NCBI RefSeq assembly: GCF_008373755.1
Contig: NZ_VUJV01000001.1
Coordinates: 496,001-560,000, forward strand
Length of the DNA: 64,000 nt
Direction: 5' to 3'
DNA from: Nocardioides humilatus
GTDB lineage: Bacteria; Actinomycetota; Actinomycetes; Propionibacteriales; Nocardioidaceae
Below are positions 1-9,663 of this stretch, piece by piece. Under the pieces are notes generated by a model. It made no database searches. It saw only the letters and a list, made by a program, of their open reading frames with translations, and was not told the origin of the DNA. Made by a program: the position numbers and the translations under genes. Position 1 is the first letter of the stretch. Each line of letters begins with the position of its first letter.

Positions 1-1484
1 GCCATCAGCAGACCGAGCTGTTCGCGCGGCGTGTCCGGCGAGACGGTGGCGACGATGCGGCCGTCGTACATCACGGCGATCCGGTCGGACAGGGCGTAGA
101 TCTCGTCGAGCTCGGTCGAGACGATGAGGACGGCGGTGCCCTGGTCGCGCTCGCGGATGATCCGTTTGTGGATGAACTCGATCGAACCGACGTCGACACC
201 GCGGGTCGGCTGGGAGGCGATGAGCACCTTGAGCGGCCGGGAGAACTCCCGCGCGATGACGACCTTCTGCTGGTTGCCGCCCGAGAGCGACGCGACCGGG
301 GTCTCGGGCGTCTCGGTGCGGATGTCGAACTCCTCGATGCGGTGCTTGGCGTTGGCCGTGATCGCGTCGAGCTTGAGCGCGGGGCCTGCCGAGAACTCCT
401 TGGTGCGGTAGAGGTCGAGGACCAGGTTCTCGCGCACGCTGAAGGATCCGACGTAGCCGTCGTGGGAGCGGTCCTCGGGCACGTAGCCGATGCCTTCGGC
501 GAGGCTCTGGCGCGGGCCGTGCCTGCTGATGTCCTTGCCCTCGAGCTCGATCTTGCCGGCGTCGGGCTTCACCAGCCCGAGCAGCGACTTGATGAGCTCG
601 GTCTGACCGTTGCCCTGGACCCCGGCGATGCCGAGGACCTCGCCGCCGCGCACTTCGAAGGACACGTCCTTGACGACCAGGTGGCCTCGGGGGTCGACGA
701 CGGTGATGTTGGAGGCGCGGAGCACCGCGTCGCCGCCGATCTTGTTCTCCTTGCTGACGGCCAGCTCCACCGAGCGACCCACCATCATCTCGGCCAGCTC
801 GGCCTCCGACGCGGTCGGCGGTGCGGTGCCCACGACCTTGCCGCGTCGGATGACGGTGATCTTGTCGCCGACCGCCTTCACCTCGCGCAGCTTGTGGGTG
901 ATGAAGATGATCGAGGTGCCCTGGGCCTTGAGCTCACGCATGATGCCCATCAGCTCGTCGATCTCCTGCGGCGTGAGCACCGCGGTCGGTTCGTCGAGGA
1001 TGAGGATCTTGGCGTTGCCCGCCAGAGCCTTGATGATCTCCACGCGCTGCTGGACACCCACGGGGATGTCCTCGATGAGGGCGTCGGGGTCGACGTGGAG
1101 CTGGTAGCGCTCCGAGAGCTCGCGCACCTGCTTGCGCGCGGCCTCCCGGTTGAGGATGCCGGCGCCGCGCGTCTTCTCGTGGCCGAGCATGACGTTCTCG
1201 GCCACGGTGAAGACGGGCACCAGCATGAAGTGCTGGTGGACCATCCCGATCCCGGCCGCGAGAGCGTCGCCGGGACCCTGGAAGTCGGTGGGGGCACCGT
1301 CGAGGAGGATCTCGCCCTCGGTCGGCGTGAGCAGGCCGTAGAGCATGTTCATCAGGGTCGACTTGCCGGCCCCGTTCTCGCCGAGGAGGCAGTGGATCTC
1401 ACCCGGTTCGATGACCAGGTCGATCTGGTCGTTGGCCGTGAAGCTGCCGAACCGCTTGGTCAGGCCCTTGATCTCAAGTCTCAT
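1..1484 (-). CDS. ABC transporter ATP-binding protein, BMP/nucleoside type (3' end cut by window)
   Basis: This is the cytoplasmic ATPase of a sugar/nucleoside-type ABC importer with two fused nucleotide-binding domains. The first domain has Walker A GENGAGKST at residues 35-43, the signature-like VGVQQRVEI and Walker B ILILDEPTAVL. The second has a degenerate Walker A (GVQGNGQTEL, lacking the usual Lys), signature LSGGNQQKV and IASQPTRGVD in place of a canonical Walker B, as usual for this family, where only one site is fully canonical. The start is the ATG at 1484 (MRLEIKGLTKRFG). About 494 codons are visible of the usual 510-530, so only the C-terminus is missing. It lies 107 nt downstream of a BMP-family binding lipoprotein on the same strand; the permeases should follow beyond the left edge. 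Related systems import nucleosides; the actual substrate cannot be read from sequence. Confidence 0.93.
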   Translation of the reverse strand, partial: MRLEIKGLTKRFGSFTANDQIDLVIEPGEIHCLLGENGAGKSTLMNMLYGLLTPTEGEILLDGAPTDFQGPGDALAAGIGMVHQHFMLVPVFTVAENVMLGHEKTRGAGILNREAARKQVRELSERYQLHVDPDALIEDIPVGVQQRVEIIKALAGNAKILILDEPTAVLTPQEIDELMGIMRELKAQGTSIIFITHKLREVKAVGDKITVIRRGKVVGTAPPTASEAELAEMMVGRSVELAVSKENKIGGDAVLRASNITVVDPRGHLVVKDVSFEVRGGEVLGIAGVQGNGQTELIKSLLGLVKPDAGKIELEGKDISRHGPRQSLAEGIGYVPEDRSHDGYVGSFSVRENLVLDLYRTKEFSAGPALKLDAITANAKHRIEEFDIRTETPETPVASLSGGNQQKVVIAREFSRPLKVLIASQPTRGVDVGSIEFIHKRIIRERDQGTAVLIVSTELDEIYALSDRIAVMYDGRIVATVSPDTPREQLGLLM

Positions 1485-1528
1485 CGCTCGCCGTGCCCTC
1501 CTCGCCGTACTTCCCCGTTGAAGTGCGC

Positions 1529-1566
1529 GACAGGCCGGGGCGGTCGTGCGACCACCCCGACCTGTC
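1529..1566 (-). terminator. Hairpin between binding-protein and ATPase genes (attenuator-like)
   Basis: A long interrupted stem (GACAGG..GGGG.GGTCG, two-base loop, CGACC.CCCC..CCTGTC) lies between the BMP lipoprotein stop and the ATPase start. There is no T-run, so it may be a partial terminator or a 3'-end stabiliser that keeps binding-protein mRNA in excess over transporter mRNA. The hairpin is seen; the function is inferred. Confidence 0.5.
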
Positions 1567-1591
1567 GTCTCACCAGATCAGATTCAACCGA

Positions 1592-2713
1592 TCAGGGCGC
1601 GCCAACCTCGATGGTGCCATCGATGATCTGCTGCTTGAGGTCATCGATGGTGGCCGAGAGGTCGTCGTCGATGTCCGCGTTGGGGCCGAACGGCGCCAGG
1701 TCGACGCCGCCGTTCTCCAGCGTGCCCGAGTAGGGCTCGTTGCTGAACGTGCCGGCGGCAGCGTCGGCGATGCCCTGCTCGACGGCGACGTCCATGCCCT
1801 TCATGACCGAGGTCAGGAGGATGTCGCAGTACTCAGAGGCGGACACACAACCGTCGGTGTCGACCCAGATGCCCCAGGCGCCGTTGTCCTTGGCGGCCTG
1901 GAGACCACCGAGACCCGCGGGACCGGCGACCGGGAAGATGATGTCGGCACCCTGGCTGATGAGCTCCTCGGCGACGTTCTGGCCCTTGGTGGTGGACTCG
2001 AAGTCCTCAGTGAAGGAGCCGTCCTTCTTCTCACGGTCCCAACCGAGGACCGCGACGTCGGTGCCGTTCTCCTCGTTGTAGTAGTCGACGCCCTGGGCGA
2101 AGCCGTCCATGAAGATGGTCACCGTCGGGATGTTGAGACCACCGAAGGTGCCGACGACGCCGGACTGGGTCTTGGCGGCGGCGAGGTAGCCGGCGAGGAA
2201 CGACGGCTGGCCGGTGTTGAAGGTCAGGCCCTTCAGGTTGGCCGGGGCGGTGTTGTTGCCCTTGTCGTCGAAGTAGGCGAAGTCGACGATCGAGTAGTCG
2301 ATGTCGGGGTTCTCCGTCGCCGAGGCGATGGTGTCGTCCGCGAGCAGGAAGCCGACCGTGGTGATCGAGTTGCAGCCCTCGTCGACCATGCTCTGGATGT
2401 TGTCGGCGAACTGCGACGGGTCGTTGGACTCGACCTCGGCGGACTGGACGCCGTAGTCGGCCACCGCGTTGGTCAGACCGTCGTGGGACGTCTGGTTGAA
2501 GGACTTGTCGTCGAAGCCGCCGGAGTCGGAGACCATGCAAGCCTTGAAGTCGGGGTACTGGTCGAGCGCGTCGGTCGGGCTGCTGGACACGTCAGTCGGA
2601 GCGGAGCTGCTCTTCGTGTCGTCGCCCTTCTTGTCGTCCTCGCGGTCACCACAAGCGGTCAGGGCGAGCGCCGCGATGACACCCACCGCCGCGATTCGAG
2701 CCGTCTTCTTCAC
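1592..2713 (-). CDS. BMP family ABC transporter substrate-binding lipoprotein
   Basis: This is an extracytoplasmic, lipid-anchored solute-binding protein of the BMP (PnrA/Med-like) family, which in characterised members binds purine or other nucleosides and delivers them to an ABC importer. The GTG at 2713 is chosen because AGGAGG sits 5 nt upstream and the protein then begins with a clean lipoprotein signal (VKKTARIAAVG...) with lipobox LTAC and Cys21; an in-frame start at 2758 would add 15 residues before the signal. The mature region begins with an acidic Ser/Asp-rich linker and then the BMP fold (KACMVSDSGGFDDKSFNQ, TVGFLLADDT, GTFGGLNIPTVT, IFPVAGPAGLGG). 373 aa is normal. It is followed by the ATPase gene after a hairpin. 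Confidence 0.93.
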   Translation of the reverse strand: MKKTARIAAVGVIAALALTACGDREDDKKGDDTKSSSAPTDVSSSPTDALDQYPDFKACMVSDSGGFDDKSFNQTSHDGLTNAVADYGVQSAEVESNDPSQFADNIQSMVDEGCNSITTVGFLLADDTIASATENPDIDYSIVDFAYFDDKGNNTAPANLKGLTFNTGQPSFLAGYLAAAKTQSGVVGTFGGLNIPTVTIFMDGFAQGVDYYNEENGTDVAVLGWDREKKDGSFTEDFESTTKGQNVAEELISQGADIIFPVAGPAGLGGLQAAKDNGAWGIWVDTDGCVSASEYCDILLTSVMKGMDVAVEQGIADAAAGTFSNEPYSGTLENGGVDLAPFGPNADIDDDLSATIDDLKQQIIDGTIEVGAP

Positions 2714-2865
2714 GGCGTCCTCCTGGATTCGAGCTGTACACGCCCCCCGGCGGGGCATTCCGCAGCACCCTAACGGCGAGTTTCGGCGGAAGGGGCGGTT
2801 GCAATCGAATTTTCTTAAGTGTTATCGAGTTGAGTCACTTCGCACCGCGGTGACACCGCCGTGAC

Positions 2866-4080
2866 TCAGCCCCTCGCGGTGACCAGGGACCGCAGCGCGA
2901 CGGAGGCCATCACCCGCGCGCCGATCGCCACCGCGTGCTCGTCGATCCGCAGGTCGCCCTGGTGCAGGTCGTAGGTCGCTCCACCCGGCGTGCGGGTGCC
3001 GAGGCGGAACATCGCGCCCGGGACGGCAGCGAGGTACCAGCCGAAGTCCTCGCCGCCGAGGCTCTGTGGGACCTCGGTGCGGTGGTGGCTGCCGAGCACC
3101 GCGTCGACCGCTGCCGCGACGATCTGGGTGCTGGCGGCGTCGTTGACCACGGGCGGCACGCCCTGGAGGTAGTCGACGGCCGCCGTGACGCCGTAGGGGC
3201 GCACGATGTCGAGGACCGCCTCGCGGACCACGGCCTCCACGCTGGCCCAGGCGACCGAGTCGAGGATCCGCACCGTCCCGGCGGCGATGCCCTGGTCGGG
3301 GATCACGTTGGGCGCGGAACCGGCGCGCAGCACGCCCCACACGACGCTGACGCCGGCCCGCGGGTCCATCCGACGGCTGAGGACCGCCGGGAGCTCGCTG
3401 GTGATCTTGGCGAGCGCGAAGGTGAGGTCGCCGGTGAGGTGCGGCCGCGACGTGTGTCCTCCGCTTCCCTCCAGCCGGACCTCGATCCGGTCGGCCGCGC
3501 TGGTGATCGGGCCCGTGCGCACCCCGATCGTGCCGACGTCGACCGCAGGCTCCGCGTGCAGCGCGTAGATCCGTTCGACGTCCTCCAGCGCACCGTGGTT
3601 GACCAGGTGGACGGCCCCGCCCGGCATGACCTCCTCGGCCGGCTGGAAGAGCAGGCGGACCCGCCCCGGCAGCCGACCCTGCGCGTGCACCTCCGCGAGC
3701 GCCTGGGCCGCACCGACCAGGGCGGTCGTGTGCACGTCATGACCGCACGCATGGGCCACGCCGGGGACCTTGCTGGTCCACGGGTCCTGGGTGAGGTCCT
3801 GGACCGGGAGTGCGTCGAGGTCGGCACGCAGGGCGACGACCCTCTCGCCGTCACCCAGCTCGGCGACGGCGCCGCTGCGCTGCGCCGGGGTGACCCGCCA
3901 GCCGGCCTGCTCGAGCCGTTCGACGACCCGGTCGGTGGTGCGCTTCTCGTCCCACGAGAGCTCGGGGTGCCGGTGCAGGTCGCGCCGGAAGTCGATCAGG
4001 TCGTCGCCGTACTTGTCGACGACGCTGTTGATCACGCGTTCGACGGGTACGGCGCTCGGGTCGCCAGGGCTGGTGGACAT
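2866..4080 (-). CDS. M20 family amidohydrolase / peptidase
   Basis: This is a zinc- or manganese-dependent amidohydrolase of the M20D (AmhX/HipO/IAA-amino-acid hydrolase) group, which cleaves N-acyl or amide bonds of small substrates in the cytoplasm. Metal-site motifs are visible: RRDLHRHPELS near residue 32, ALRADLDALP near 84, ACGHDVHTT at 111-119, FQPAEE with the catalytic Glu, HAEPA and GGEDFGWYL near the C-terminus. 404 aa is standard. The gene follows meaB by about 40 nt on the same strand, so it may be the last gene of the mutA-mutB-meaB transcript, and it precedes the BMP transporter, hinting at a scavenging role. The start shows no strong ribosome-binding site. The substrate is unknown. 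Confidence 0.9.
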   Translation of the reverse strand: MSTSPGDPSAVPVERVINSVVDKYGDDLIDFRRDLHRHPELSWDEKRTTDRVVERLEQAGWRVTPAQRSGAVAELGDGERVVALRADLDALPVQDLTQDPWTSKVPGVAHACGHDVHTTALVGAAQALAEVHAQGRLPGRVRLLFQPAEEVMPGGAVHLVNHGALEDVERIYALHAEPAVDVGTIGVRTGPITSAADRIEVRLEGSGGHTSRPHLTGDLTFALAKITSELPAVLSRRMDPRAGVSVVWGVLRAGSAPNVIPDQGIAAGTVRILDSVAWASVEAVVREAVLDIVRPYGVTAAVDYLQGVPPVVNDAASTQIVAAAVDAVLGSHHRTEVPQSLGGEDFGWYLAAVPGAMFRLGTRTPGGATYDLHQGDLRIDEHAVAIGARVMASVALRSLVTARG

Positions 4081-4119
4081 CAGGTCGATGTTAGTCCCGG
4101 CTCGCCCTGCTGGTCCCCG

Positions 4120-5103
4120 CTAGTCCTGGCCGTAGGCCTCGAGGATGCGGTCGGCGGCGAGCGGCGCGGTCAGCTCCCCCGCGAGTACGGCGGCGCGCAC
4201 CTCCGCCTGCACTGCTGTGACGCCCGGGGAGTGCCGGAGCCGCTGATCGAGCTCGTCGCGGACCAGCGCCCAGGTGAAGTCGAGCTGCTGCTCGGCCCGC
4301 TTCGCCGCGAGGCCCTCATCGCCGAGGTGGCCGCGGTGGTCGAGGACCTTCTGCCAGACGTCGTCGACGCCGAGGTCGTTGAGCCCGGAGCAGGTCACGA
4401 CGGGCGGGGCCCACTCCCCGTGGCCACGGACGAGCCGCAGCGCGCCGGCGAGCTCGCGGGCGGCTCCCCTGGCCTCCAGCTCACGATCACCGTCGGCCTT
4501 GTTGACCGCGATGACGTCGGCGATCTCGAGGATGCCCTTCTTGATGCCCTGCAGCTGGTCACCGGTGCGGGCGAGCGTGAGGAAGAGGAACGTGTCGACC
4601 ATCCCGGCGACCGTCACCTCCGACTGACCCACCCCGACCGTCTCGACGAGGATCACGTCGTAGCCGGCGGCCTCCAGCACCGCCATCGCCTGTGTCGTCG
4701 CGCGGGCGACGCCACCGAGGGTGCCCGCCGACGGGCTCGGGCGGATGAAGGCGGCGGGGTCGACCGACAAGCGCGCCATCCGGGTCTTGTCGCCCAGAAC
4801 CGACCCGCCCGTGCGGACGCTCGACGGGTCGACCGCCAGCACACCCACGCGGTGGCCCTGCGCCGTCAGGCGGCTGCCGAGCGCCTCGATGAACGTGGAC
4901 TTGCCGACGCCCGGTACGCCGGAGATGCCGACGCGGACGGCTGGTTTCGAGGCTCGCTGCGCTCGCACCTCAACCAACGCCGCCAACAGCTCGCGAGCCT
5001 TCTCGCGGTGCTTCGGGCTGGTCGACTCGACCAGCGTGATCGCCCGCGAGACCTGGGCACGCCGACTCTCCCGGATGCCGTCGAGCAGGCCGGCGACGTC
5101 CAT
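4120..5103 (-). CDS. meaB: Methylmalonyl-CoA mutase-associated GTPase MeaB
   Basis: This is a SIMIBI-class GTPase that loads and protects the adenosylcobalamin cofactor of methylmalonyl-CoA mutase. Visible motifs are Walker A GVPGVGKST at residues 62-70, DPSSVRTGGSVLGDKTRM, VETVGVGQSE and the base-specific NKAD. The ATG at 5103 lies 10 nt after the mutB stop and gives 327 aa, the usual size. Residues 44-54 (VEVRAQRASKP) are encoded exactly by a 33-bp dispersed repeat (4943-4975) inserted in frame in the linker between the N-terminal helices and the G domain. Its place directly after mutA and mutB supports the assignment. Confidence 0.95.
   Translation of the reverse strand: MDVAGLLDGIRESRRAQVSRAITLVESTSPKHREKARELLAALVEVRAQRASKPAVRVGISGVPGVGKSTFIEALGSRLTAQGHRVGVLAVDPSSVRTGGSVLGDKTRMARLSVDPAAFIRPSPSAGTLGGVARATTQAMAVLEAAGYDVILVETVGVGQSEVTVAGMVDTFLFLTLARTGDQLQGIKKGILEIADVIAVNKADGDRELEARGAARELAGALRLVRGHGEWAPPVVTCSGLNDLGVDDVWQKVLDHRGHLGDEGLAAKRAEQQLDFTWALVRDELDQRLRHSPGVTAVQAEVRAAVLAGELTAPLAADRILEAYGQD
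4943..4975 (-). repeat. 33-bp dispersed repeat, copy inside meaB
   Basis: The element runs from GGTTTCGAGG through a CTCGCTGCGCTCG core to CCTCAACC on the plus strand. It matches the element at 9560-9592 at 30 of 33 positions, with ends able to pair (GGTT/AACC, GAGG/CCTC). Here it is read in frame as part of MeaB. Confidence 0.75.
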
Positions 5104-5113
5104 CAAGAGGCCA

Positions 5114-7270
5114 TCAGTGGTCGAGCTGGTCGCGCAGCTTGGCGAGCAGGTCGAGCGCCGACTCGGCGATGACCGTGCCGGGCAGGAACACCGCGGCCGC
5201 GCCCATCTCCTTGAGCGTGGGCACGTCGTCGGGCGGGATGACCCCACCGATGACGACCATGATGTCCTCGCGCCCGTGCTCCGCGAGCGCCTGCTTCAGC
5301 GCGGGGAGCAGCGTGAGGTGGCCGGCGGCGAGCGACGAGACACCGACGATGTGCACGTCGGCGTCGATCGCCTGCTGCGCGACCTCCTCGGGCGTGGAGA
5401 ACAGCGGGCCCACGTCGACGTCGAAGCCCATGTCGGCGAAGGCGGACACCACGACCTTCTGGCCGCGGTCGTGGCCGTCCTGGCCCATCTTCGCCACCAG
5501 GATGCGCGGGCGACGACCCTCGGCCTCGGCGAACTCGTCGGTCGCGACCCGCACCTGGGTGACCAAGGAGTCCCCGGCGCCGTCGTTGGCCAGTCCGGCC
5601 TCGTCGCGATACACGCCGGAGATCGTACGGATCACGGCCTGGTGGCGTCCGTAGACCTTCTCCAGCGCGTCGGAGATCTCCCCGACCGTCGCCTTGTGGC
5701 GGGCCGCGGTGACCGCGAGGTCGAGCAGGTTGCCGTCACCGGTGTCAGCGCTGCGGGTGAGGGCCTCCAAGGCCGCGTCGACGTCGCGCTGGTCGCGCTC
5801 GGCACGGAGCCGCTCGAGCTTGGCGATCTGCTGGCGGTAGACCTCGTCGTTGTCGACCTTGAGGACGTCGAGCGGGTCCTCGGCCGGCAACCGGAAGGTG
5901 TTGACGCCGATGACCTTCTGGGCGCCCGAGTCGATCCGCGCCTGGGTGCGGGCAGCGGCTTCCTCGATGCGCATCTTCGGGATGCCCTGCTCGATGGCGG
6001 CCGCCATGCCGCCCGCCGCCTCGGCCTCCTGGATGTGCGCCCAGGCGCGCTCCGCGAGGTCGTGGGTGAGCTTCTCGACGTAGTAGGAGCCGGCCCACGG
6101 GTCGATCGTCTGGGTGGTGCCGCTCTCCTGCTGCAGCAGCAGCTGGGTGTTGCGCGCGATCCGCGCGGAGAAGTCGGTCGGCAGGGCGATCGCCTCGTCG
6201 AGCGCGTTGGTGTGCAGCGACTGGGTGTGCCCCTGGGTCGCGGCCATCGCCTCGATCGCCGTACGGCCGACGTTGTTGAAGACGTCCTGCGCGGTCAGCG
6301 ACCAACCACTGGTCTGGCTGTGCGTGCGCAGCGAGAGCGACTTCGGGTTCTGCGGGTCGAACTGGCGGACCAGCCGGCTCCACAGCGCCCGGGCCGCGCG
6401 CATCTTGGCGACCTCCATGTAGAAGTTCATGCCGATCGCCCAGAAGAAGGACAGGCGCGGCGCGAACTGGTCGATCGTCAGGCCGCTCTCGAGGCCGGCG
6501 CGGATGTATTCGACACCGTCGGCGAGCGTGTAGGCGAGCTCGAGGTCGGCGGTCGCCCCGGCCTCCTGCATGTGGTAGCCGGAGATCGAGATCGAGTTGA
6601 ACCGCGGCATCCGCTGGCTGGTGAACGCGAAGATGTCGGAGATGATCCGCATCGACGGCGTCGGCGGGTAGATGTAGGTGTTGCGGACCATGAACTCCTT
6701 GAGGATGTCGTTCTGGATCGTCCCCGAGAGCTGCTCCGGCTTCACCCCCTGCTCCTCGGCCGCAGCGATGTAGAGCGCGAGCACCGGGAGCACCGCGCCG
6801 TTCATCGTCATCGAGACGCTCATCTGGTCGAGCGGGATGCCGTCGAACAGGGTGCGGGTGTCGTAGATCGAGTCGATCGCCACGCCGGCCATGCCGACGT
6901 CACCGCGCACGCGCGGGTGGTCGGAGTCGTAACCGCGGTGGGTCGCGAGGTCGAAGGCGACCGACAGGCCCTTCTGGCCGGCCGCGAGGTTGCGGCGGTA
7001 GAAGGCGTTGGACTCCTCGGCGGTGGAGAAGCCGGCGTACTGCCGGATCGTCCACGGCTGCGTCGTGTACATCGTCGGGTAGGGCCCGCGCAGGAACGGG
7101 CTCAGGCCCGGCCAGGTGTCGAGCGCGTCGAGGCCGGCGAGGTCGCTCGCGTCGTAGGACGGCTTGATCTCGATGCCCTCGGGGCTGTGCCACCCCTCGC
7201 CGCCGGGCGCCGCGACCGCGGCCTTCCCGCCAGCCAGCGGCAGGTCCGCAAAGCTCTTCGGAATGCTCAC
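5114..7270 (-). CDS. mutB: Methylmalonyl-CoA mutase, large (catalytic) subunit
   Basis: This is the adenosylcobalamin-dependent catalytic subunit that interconverts methylmalonyl-CoA and succinyl-CoA, feeding propionate, odd-chain fatty acid and branched amino acid carbon into the TCA cycle. The N-terminal TIM barrel shows [20 protein letters not shown] and the C-terminal B12 domain shows [10 protein letters not shown], carrying the cobalt-ligating His. The GTG at 7270 is chosen because it overlaps the mutA stop (GTGA) and yields [15 protein letters not shown], a normal start; 718 aa is typical. The overlap implies translational coupling so the two subunits are made together. meaB follows 10 nt downstream. 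Confidence 0.97.
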   Translation of the reverse strand: MSIPKSFADLPLAGGKAAVAAPGGEGWHSPEGIEIKPSYDASDLAGLDALDTWPGLSPFLRGPYPTMYTTQPWTIRQYAGFSTAEESNAFYRRNLAAGQKGLSVAFDLATHRGYDSDHPRVRGDVGMAGVAIDSIYDTRTLFDGIPLDQMSVSMTMNGAVLPVLALYIAAAEEQGVKPEQLSGTIQNDILKEFMVRNTYIYPPTPSMRIISDIFAFTSQRMPRFNSISISGYHMQEAGATADLELAYTLADGVEYIRAGLESGLTIDQFAPRLSFFWAIGMNFYMEVAKMRAARALWSRLVRQFDPQNPKSLSLRTHSQTSGWSLTAQDVFNNVGRTAIEAMAATQGHTQSLHTNALDEAIALPTDFSARIARNTQLLLQQESGTTQTIDPWAGSYYVEKLTHDLAERAWAHIQEAEAAGGMAAAIEQGIPKMRIEEAAARTQARIDSGAQKVIGVNTFRLPAEDPLDVLKVDNDEVYRQQIAKLERLRAERDQRDVDAALEALTRSADTGDGNLLDLAVTAARHKATVGEISDALEKVYGRHQAVIRTISGVYRDEAGLANDGAGDSLVTQVRVATDEFAEAEGRRPRILVAKMGQDGHDRGQKVVVSAFADMGFDVDVGPLFSTPEEVAQQAIDADVHIVGVSSLAAGHLTLLPALKQALAEHGREDIMVVIGGVIPPDDVPTLKEMGAAAVFLPGTVIAESALDLLAKLRDQLDH

Positions 7271-9042
7271 GACAGCTTCTCCCGGGTCATGGTGAGGAAG
7301 GCGAGCGCGTCGACGCCCATGGCAGCGGCGTCGTCGACCTCCGCCTCCACGGCGTCGGGCTTGCCCGCGATGATCACGTGCTGCGCACCCGCGGCGCGGA
7401 GCGCCTCGACGGCGGCACCGCCCCACTCGCCGTAGGCGGCGTCGGTGCCCGCGAGGCAGACGACCTTCTGGTCGCCGTACGACGCCACCAGCTCGTCGAC
7501 GCCGGACGTCGGTCCGGCAACGTCGACCGCGATGCCGCCGGCGGCGAGCAGGTTGGTCGCGAAGGTGGCACGCGCGGTGTGCTGGGCGACGGTGCCGAGC
7601 GTGGCGAGGAAGACCGGAGCTGCTGCCGGCTCGTCGCGGAGCGCCTCAAACGAGGCTCCGTAGCGGGCGACCCGGTCGTTGAACGGGTCGGCGTCGCGGG
7701 CAGGAAGCTCCTCGGCCAGGTTGGGAAACTCGGTGAGCCCCGTGAGCGGCCGCTTGCGGCGCGCGATCTCGCGCTCGCGCTCGGCCACCGTGGTGGCGAT
7801 GCGCTCGCGGAACGGCGTGAGGTCGTGGCCGTCCTCCCACTCCTGCTCGAGCTGCTGGAAGGCGGCCCAGCCCGCTGCGGCGAGGTCGGCGGTGAGCCCC
7901 TCGACGGCGTAGGCACCGCCGGCCGGGTCGGCGACCGCGGCGACGTGGGACTCGTCGATGAGCAGGTGGCTGACGTTGCGCGCGATCCGGCGGCCGAAGC
8001 CCTCCGGCTGACCCAGCGAGGCGTCGAACGGCAGCACGGTGACGGCGTCAGCGCCACCGACACCGGCGGCGAAGGCCGCGATGGTGCCGCGCAGCATGTT
8101 GACGTAGGGGTCGTACTTGCTGAACATCGGCCTGCTGGTCACCGCGTGCTGCCGCTGCGCGACGTCCACGTCGACGGGCAGGCCAGAGTGCTGGAGGACG
8201 CTCGCCCAGAGCTGGCGCGCGGCGCGCAGCTTGGCGATCGTCGGGAACTGCTCGTCGGTGGCCGCGTAGCGGAACTCGATCAGGTTCGCGGCGTCGGCCA
8301 GGTCGAGTCCGTGATCGGTCAGCCAGCGCAGGTAGGCGACACCGGTCGCGATCGACCAGCCGAGCTCCTGCACGTCGCTGGCACCGAGGTCGTGGGCGGC
8401 GGTCGCGTCGACCACGATCGCCCGGATGCCGGCGGTCCGGGCCTGGACGGCGAGGTCGCGCAGCTCGGCGACAGCCTCGTCGACCGCGAGCGGCAGTTCG
8501 CGGAGCATCGCACCGAGCGGGTCGGCACCGAGGTTGCTGTCGGGGTGGAGGTCGACGCCACGCTCGTCGGCATAGGCCAGCAGCGCCGTGGCTGCGGCGG
8601 TCGGAGACGTCTGGGCGTCGAGCACGACCGGCGCGAGGTCGAGGAGCACGCCCGCGAGGACGGCCTTCAGGTCGGTGTCGTCGTCGAAGGCGACCCAGAG
8701 GCTGGTCACGCCGCCGTCGAGGTCGACGAGCGCTTCCTCGTTGGCGAGCTTGGCGTCCGGGTGCGACACGAAGGAACGGATGTCCCACGCGCCGGCGCGC
8801 TGCGGACGCACCGACGCGGTCGCGCCGCCGGGCACGCCGACCGGGGTGATCTCGATGCCGTCGAGCGTCGTACGGGTCAGCTTGCCCCAGACCGCCGCGT
8901 CGGGGTCGTCCTCACCGAGCCGACGCGCCTTGCGGAGAACGGCCGCGGTCGCGGCCTCCCACTCCTCCTGGCTGTGCACGTCCTGCTCGGCAGCAAGGGC
9001 GAGAGGTGTGCTCGTCCCGCTGCTCGTGTCACCTGTTGTCAC
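7267..9042 (-). CDS. mutA: Methylmalonyl-CoA mutase, small subunit
   Basis: This is the non-catalytic partner of MutB. It is a degenerate paralogue with the same TIM-barrel and B12-domain architecture but no DxHxxG cobalt-binding motif: the corresponding C-terminal region reads [19 protein letters not shown]. The start is uncertain. The GTG at 9042 ([11 protein letters not shown]) gives 591 aa and has a TATCCT -10 like hexamer 7 nt upstream, compatible with a leaderless transcript; an in-frame upstream start at 9105 would add 21 residues. The stop overlaps the mutB start by 4 nt. No cobalamin riboswitch fits in the short upstream region. Confidence 0.94.
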   Translation of the reverse strand: MTTGDTSSGTSTPLALAAEQDVHSQEEWEAATAAVLRKARRLGEDDPDAAVWGKLTRTTLDGIEITPVGVPGGATASVRPQRAGAWDIRSFVSHPDAKLANEEALVDLDGGVTSLWVAFDDDTDLKAVLAGVLLDLAPVVLDAQTSPTAAATALLAYADERGVDLHPDSNLGADPLGAMLRELPLAVDEAVAELRDLAVQARTAGIRAIVVDATAAHDLGASDVQELGWSIATGVAYLRWLTDHGLDLADAANLIEFRYAATDEQFPTIAKLRAARQLWASVLQHSGLPVDVDVAQRQHAVTSRPMFSKYDPYVNMLRGTIAAFAAGVGGADAVTVLPFDASLGQPEGFGRRIARNVSHLLIDESHVAAVADPAGGAYAVEGLTADLAAAGWAAFQQLEQEWEDGHDLTPFRERIATTVAEREREIARRKRPLTGLTEFPNLAEELPARDADPFNDRVARYGASFEALRDEPAAAPVFLATLGTVAQHTARATFATNLLAAGGIAVDVAGPTSGVDELVASYGDQKVVCLAGTDAAYGEWGGAAVEALRAAGAQHVIIAGKPDAVEAEVDDAAAMGVDALAFLTMTREKLS

Positions 9043-9150
9043 GGTCGTGAGGATACGGCGAGGAGGGGGAACGGGTTTCAGCGTCCCAGCCGTGGCATAT
9101 GTCACGCGTTGTTACCCACAGGGCAACCAACGAGATGTTCCTGGGCGCAA

Positions 9151-9519
9151 TCAGCCCCATTTAGGGATCTGCTGGAGCGACCATCGATTGCCGTCGGGGT
9201 CGGCGAAGTAGACGAAACGGCCCCAGGGCTGCTCGTCGACCGGGCTGGCTTCGACGCCCTTCGCCGTGAGGTCGGCAAGCGCGGCATCAGCGTCGGCGAC
9301 GACCGCCTGCAGGTTGTCGAGCGCGCCGGGCGACATCGTCGTCAGGCCCTTCCCGATCGCGATCGAGCAGGCCGATCCCGGAGGGGTCAGCTGCACGAAC
9401 CTGACGTCGTCGCTGACCGTGTGGTCGTGGTCGACCACGAAACCCACCCGCTCGTAGAACTCCTTGGCCCGGTCGACGTCGCGCACGGGCACCGCCACCA
9501 GTTCGAGCTTGATCTCCAT
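9151..9519 (-). CDS. VOC (glyoxalase/bleomycin resistance-like) family protein
   Basis: A small single-domain vicinal-oxygen-chelate protein of 122 aa starting at the ATG at 9519 (MEIKLELVAVPVRDVDRAKEFYERVGF). The two beta-alpha-beta-beta-beta modules are recognisable, ending with the typical VYFADPDGNRWSLQQIP. This subgroup usually forms dimers with a metal site and includes dioxygenases, glyoxalases and drug-sequestering proteins; the activity here cannot be assigned. It is divergent from the glycosyltransferase gene, with a copy of the 33-bp repeat in the intergenic region. Confidence 0.88.
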   Translation of the reverse strand: MEIKLELVAVPVRDVDRAKEFYERVGFVVDHDHTVSDDVRFVQLTPPGSACSIAIGKGLTTMSPGALDNLQAVVADADAALADLTAKGVEASPVDEQPWGRFVYFADPDGNRWSLQQIPKWG

Positions 9520-9559
9520 GTCCGCCAACCTAGGCGCGACCACCGACATCAAGCGCCTC

Positions 9560-9592
9560 GGTTCCGAGGCTCGCTCCGCTCGCGCCTCAACC
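9560..9592. repeat. 33-bp dispersed repeat, intergenic copy
   Basis: GGTTCCGAGG, a CTCGCTCCGCTCG core and CCTCAACC. It differs from the meaB copy at three positions only. It lies between divergent VOC and glycosyltransferase genes, where it could form a hairpin in either transcript leader. Confidence 0.75.
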
Positions 9593-9663
9593 CACGGCGG
9601 ACGTTCACGCCGTGTCCACCGACATCGGGGCAACCGGTCAACCTGACCGCCCAGGGTGGGGTC

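Noticed and set aside
168-1733. Long plus-strand open frame opposite the ABC ATPase
   Set aside because: Antisense shadow: the minus strand encodes a clear ATPase and the plus product is low-complexity Val/Asp/Gly/Leu/Arg with no domain.
9043-9150. Cobalamin riboswitch upstream of mutA
   Set aside because: The region before the VOC gene is about 100 nt, too short for the aptamer, and no B12-box sequence is present.
2935-9660. Very long plus-strand open frames across the M20, meaB, mutB and mutA genes
   Set aside because: High-GC antisense frames opposite well-identified proteins; only the last part (from 9664) is a real gene, the glycosyltransferase.
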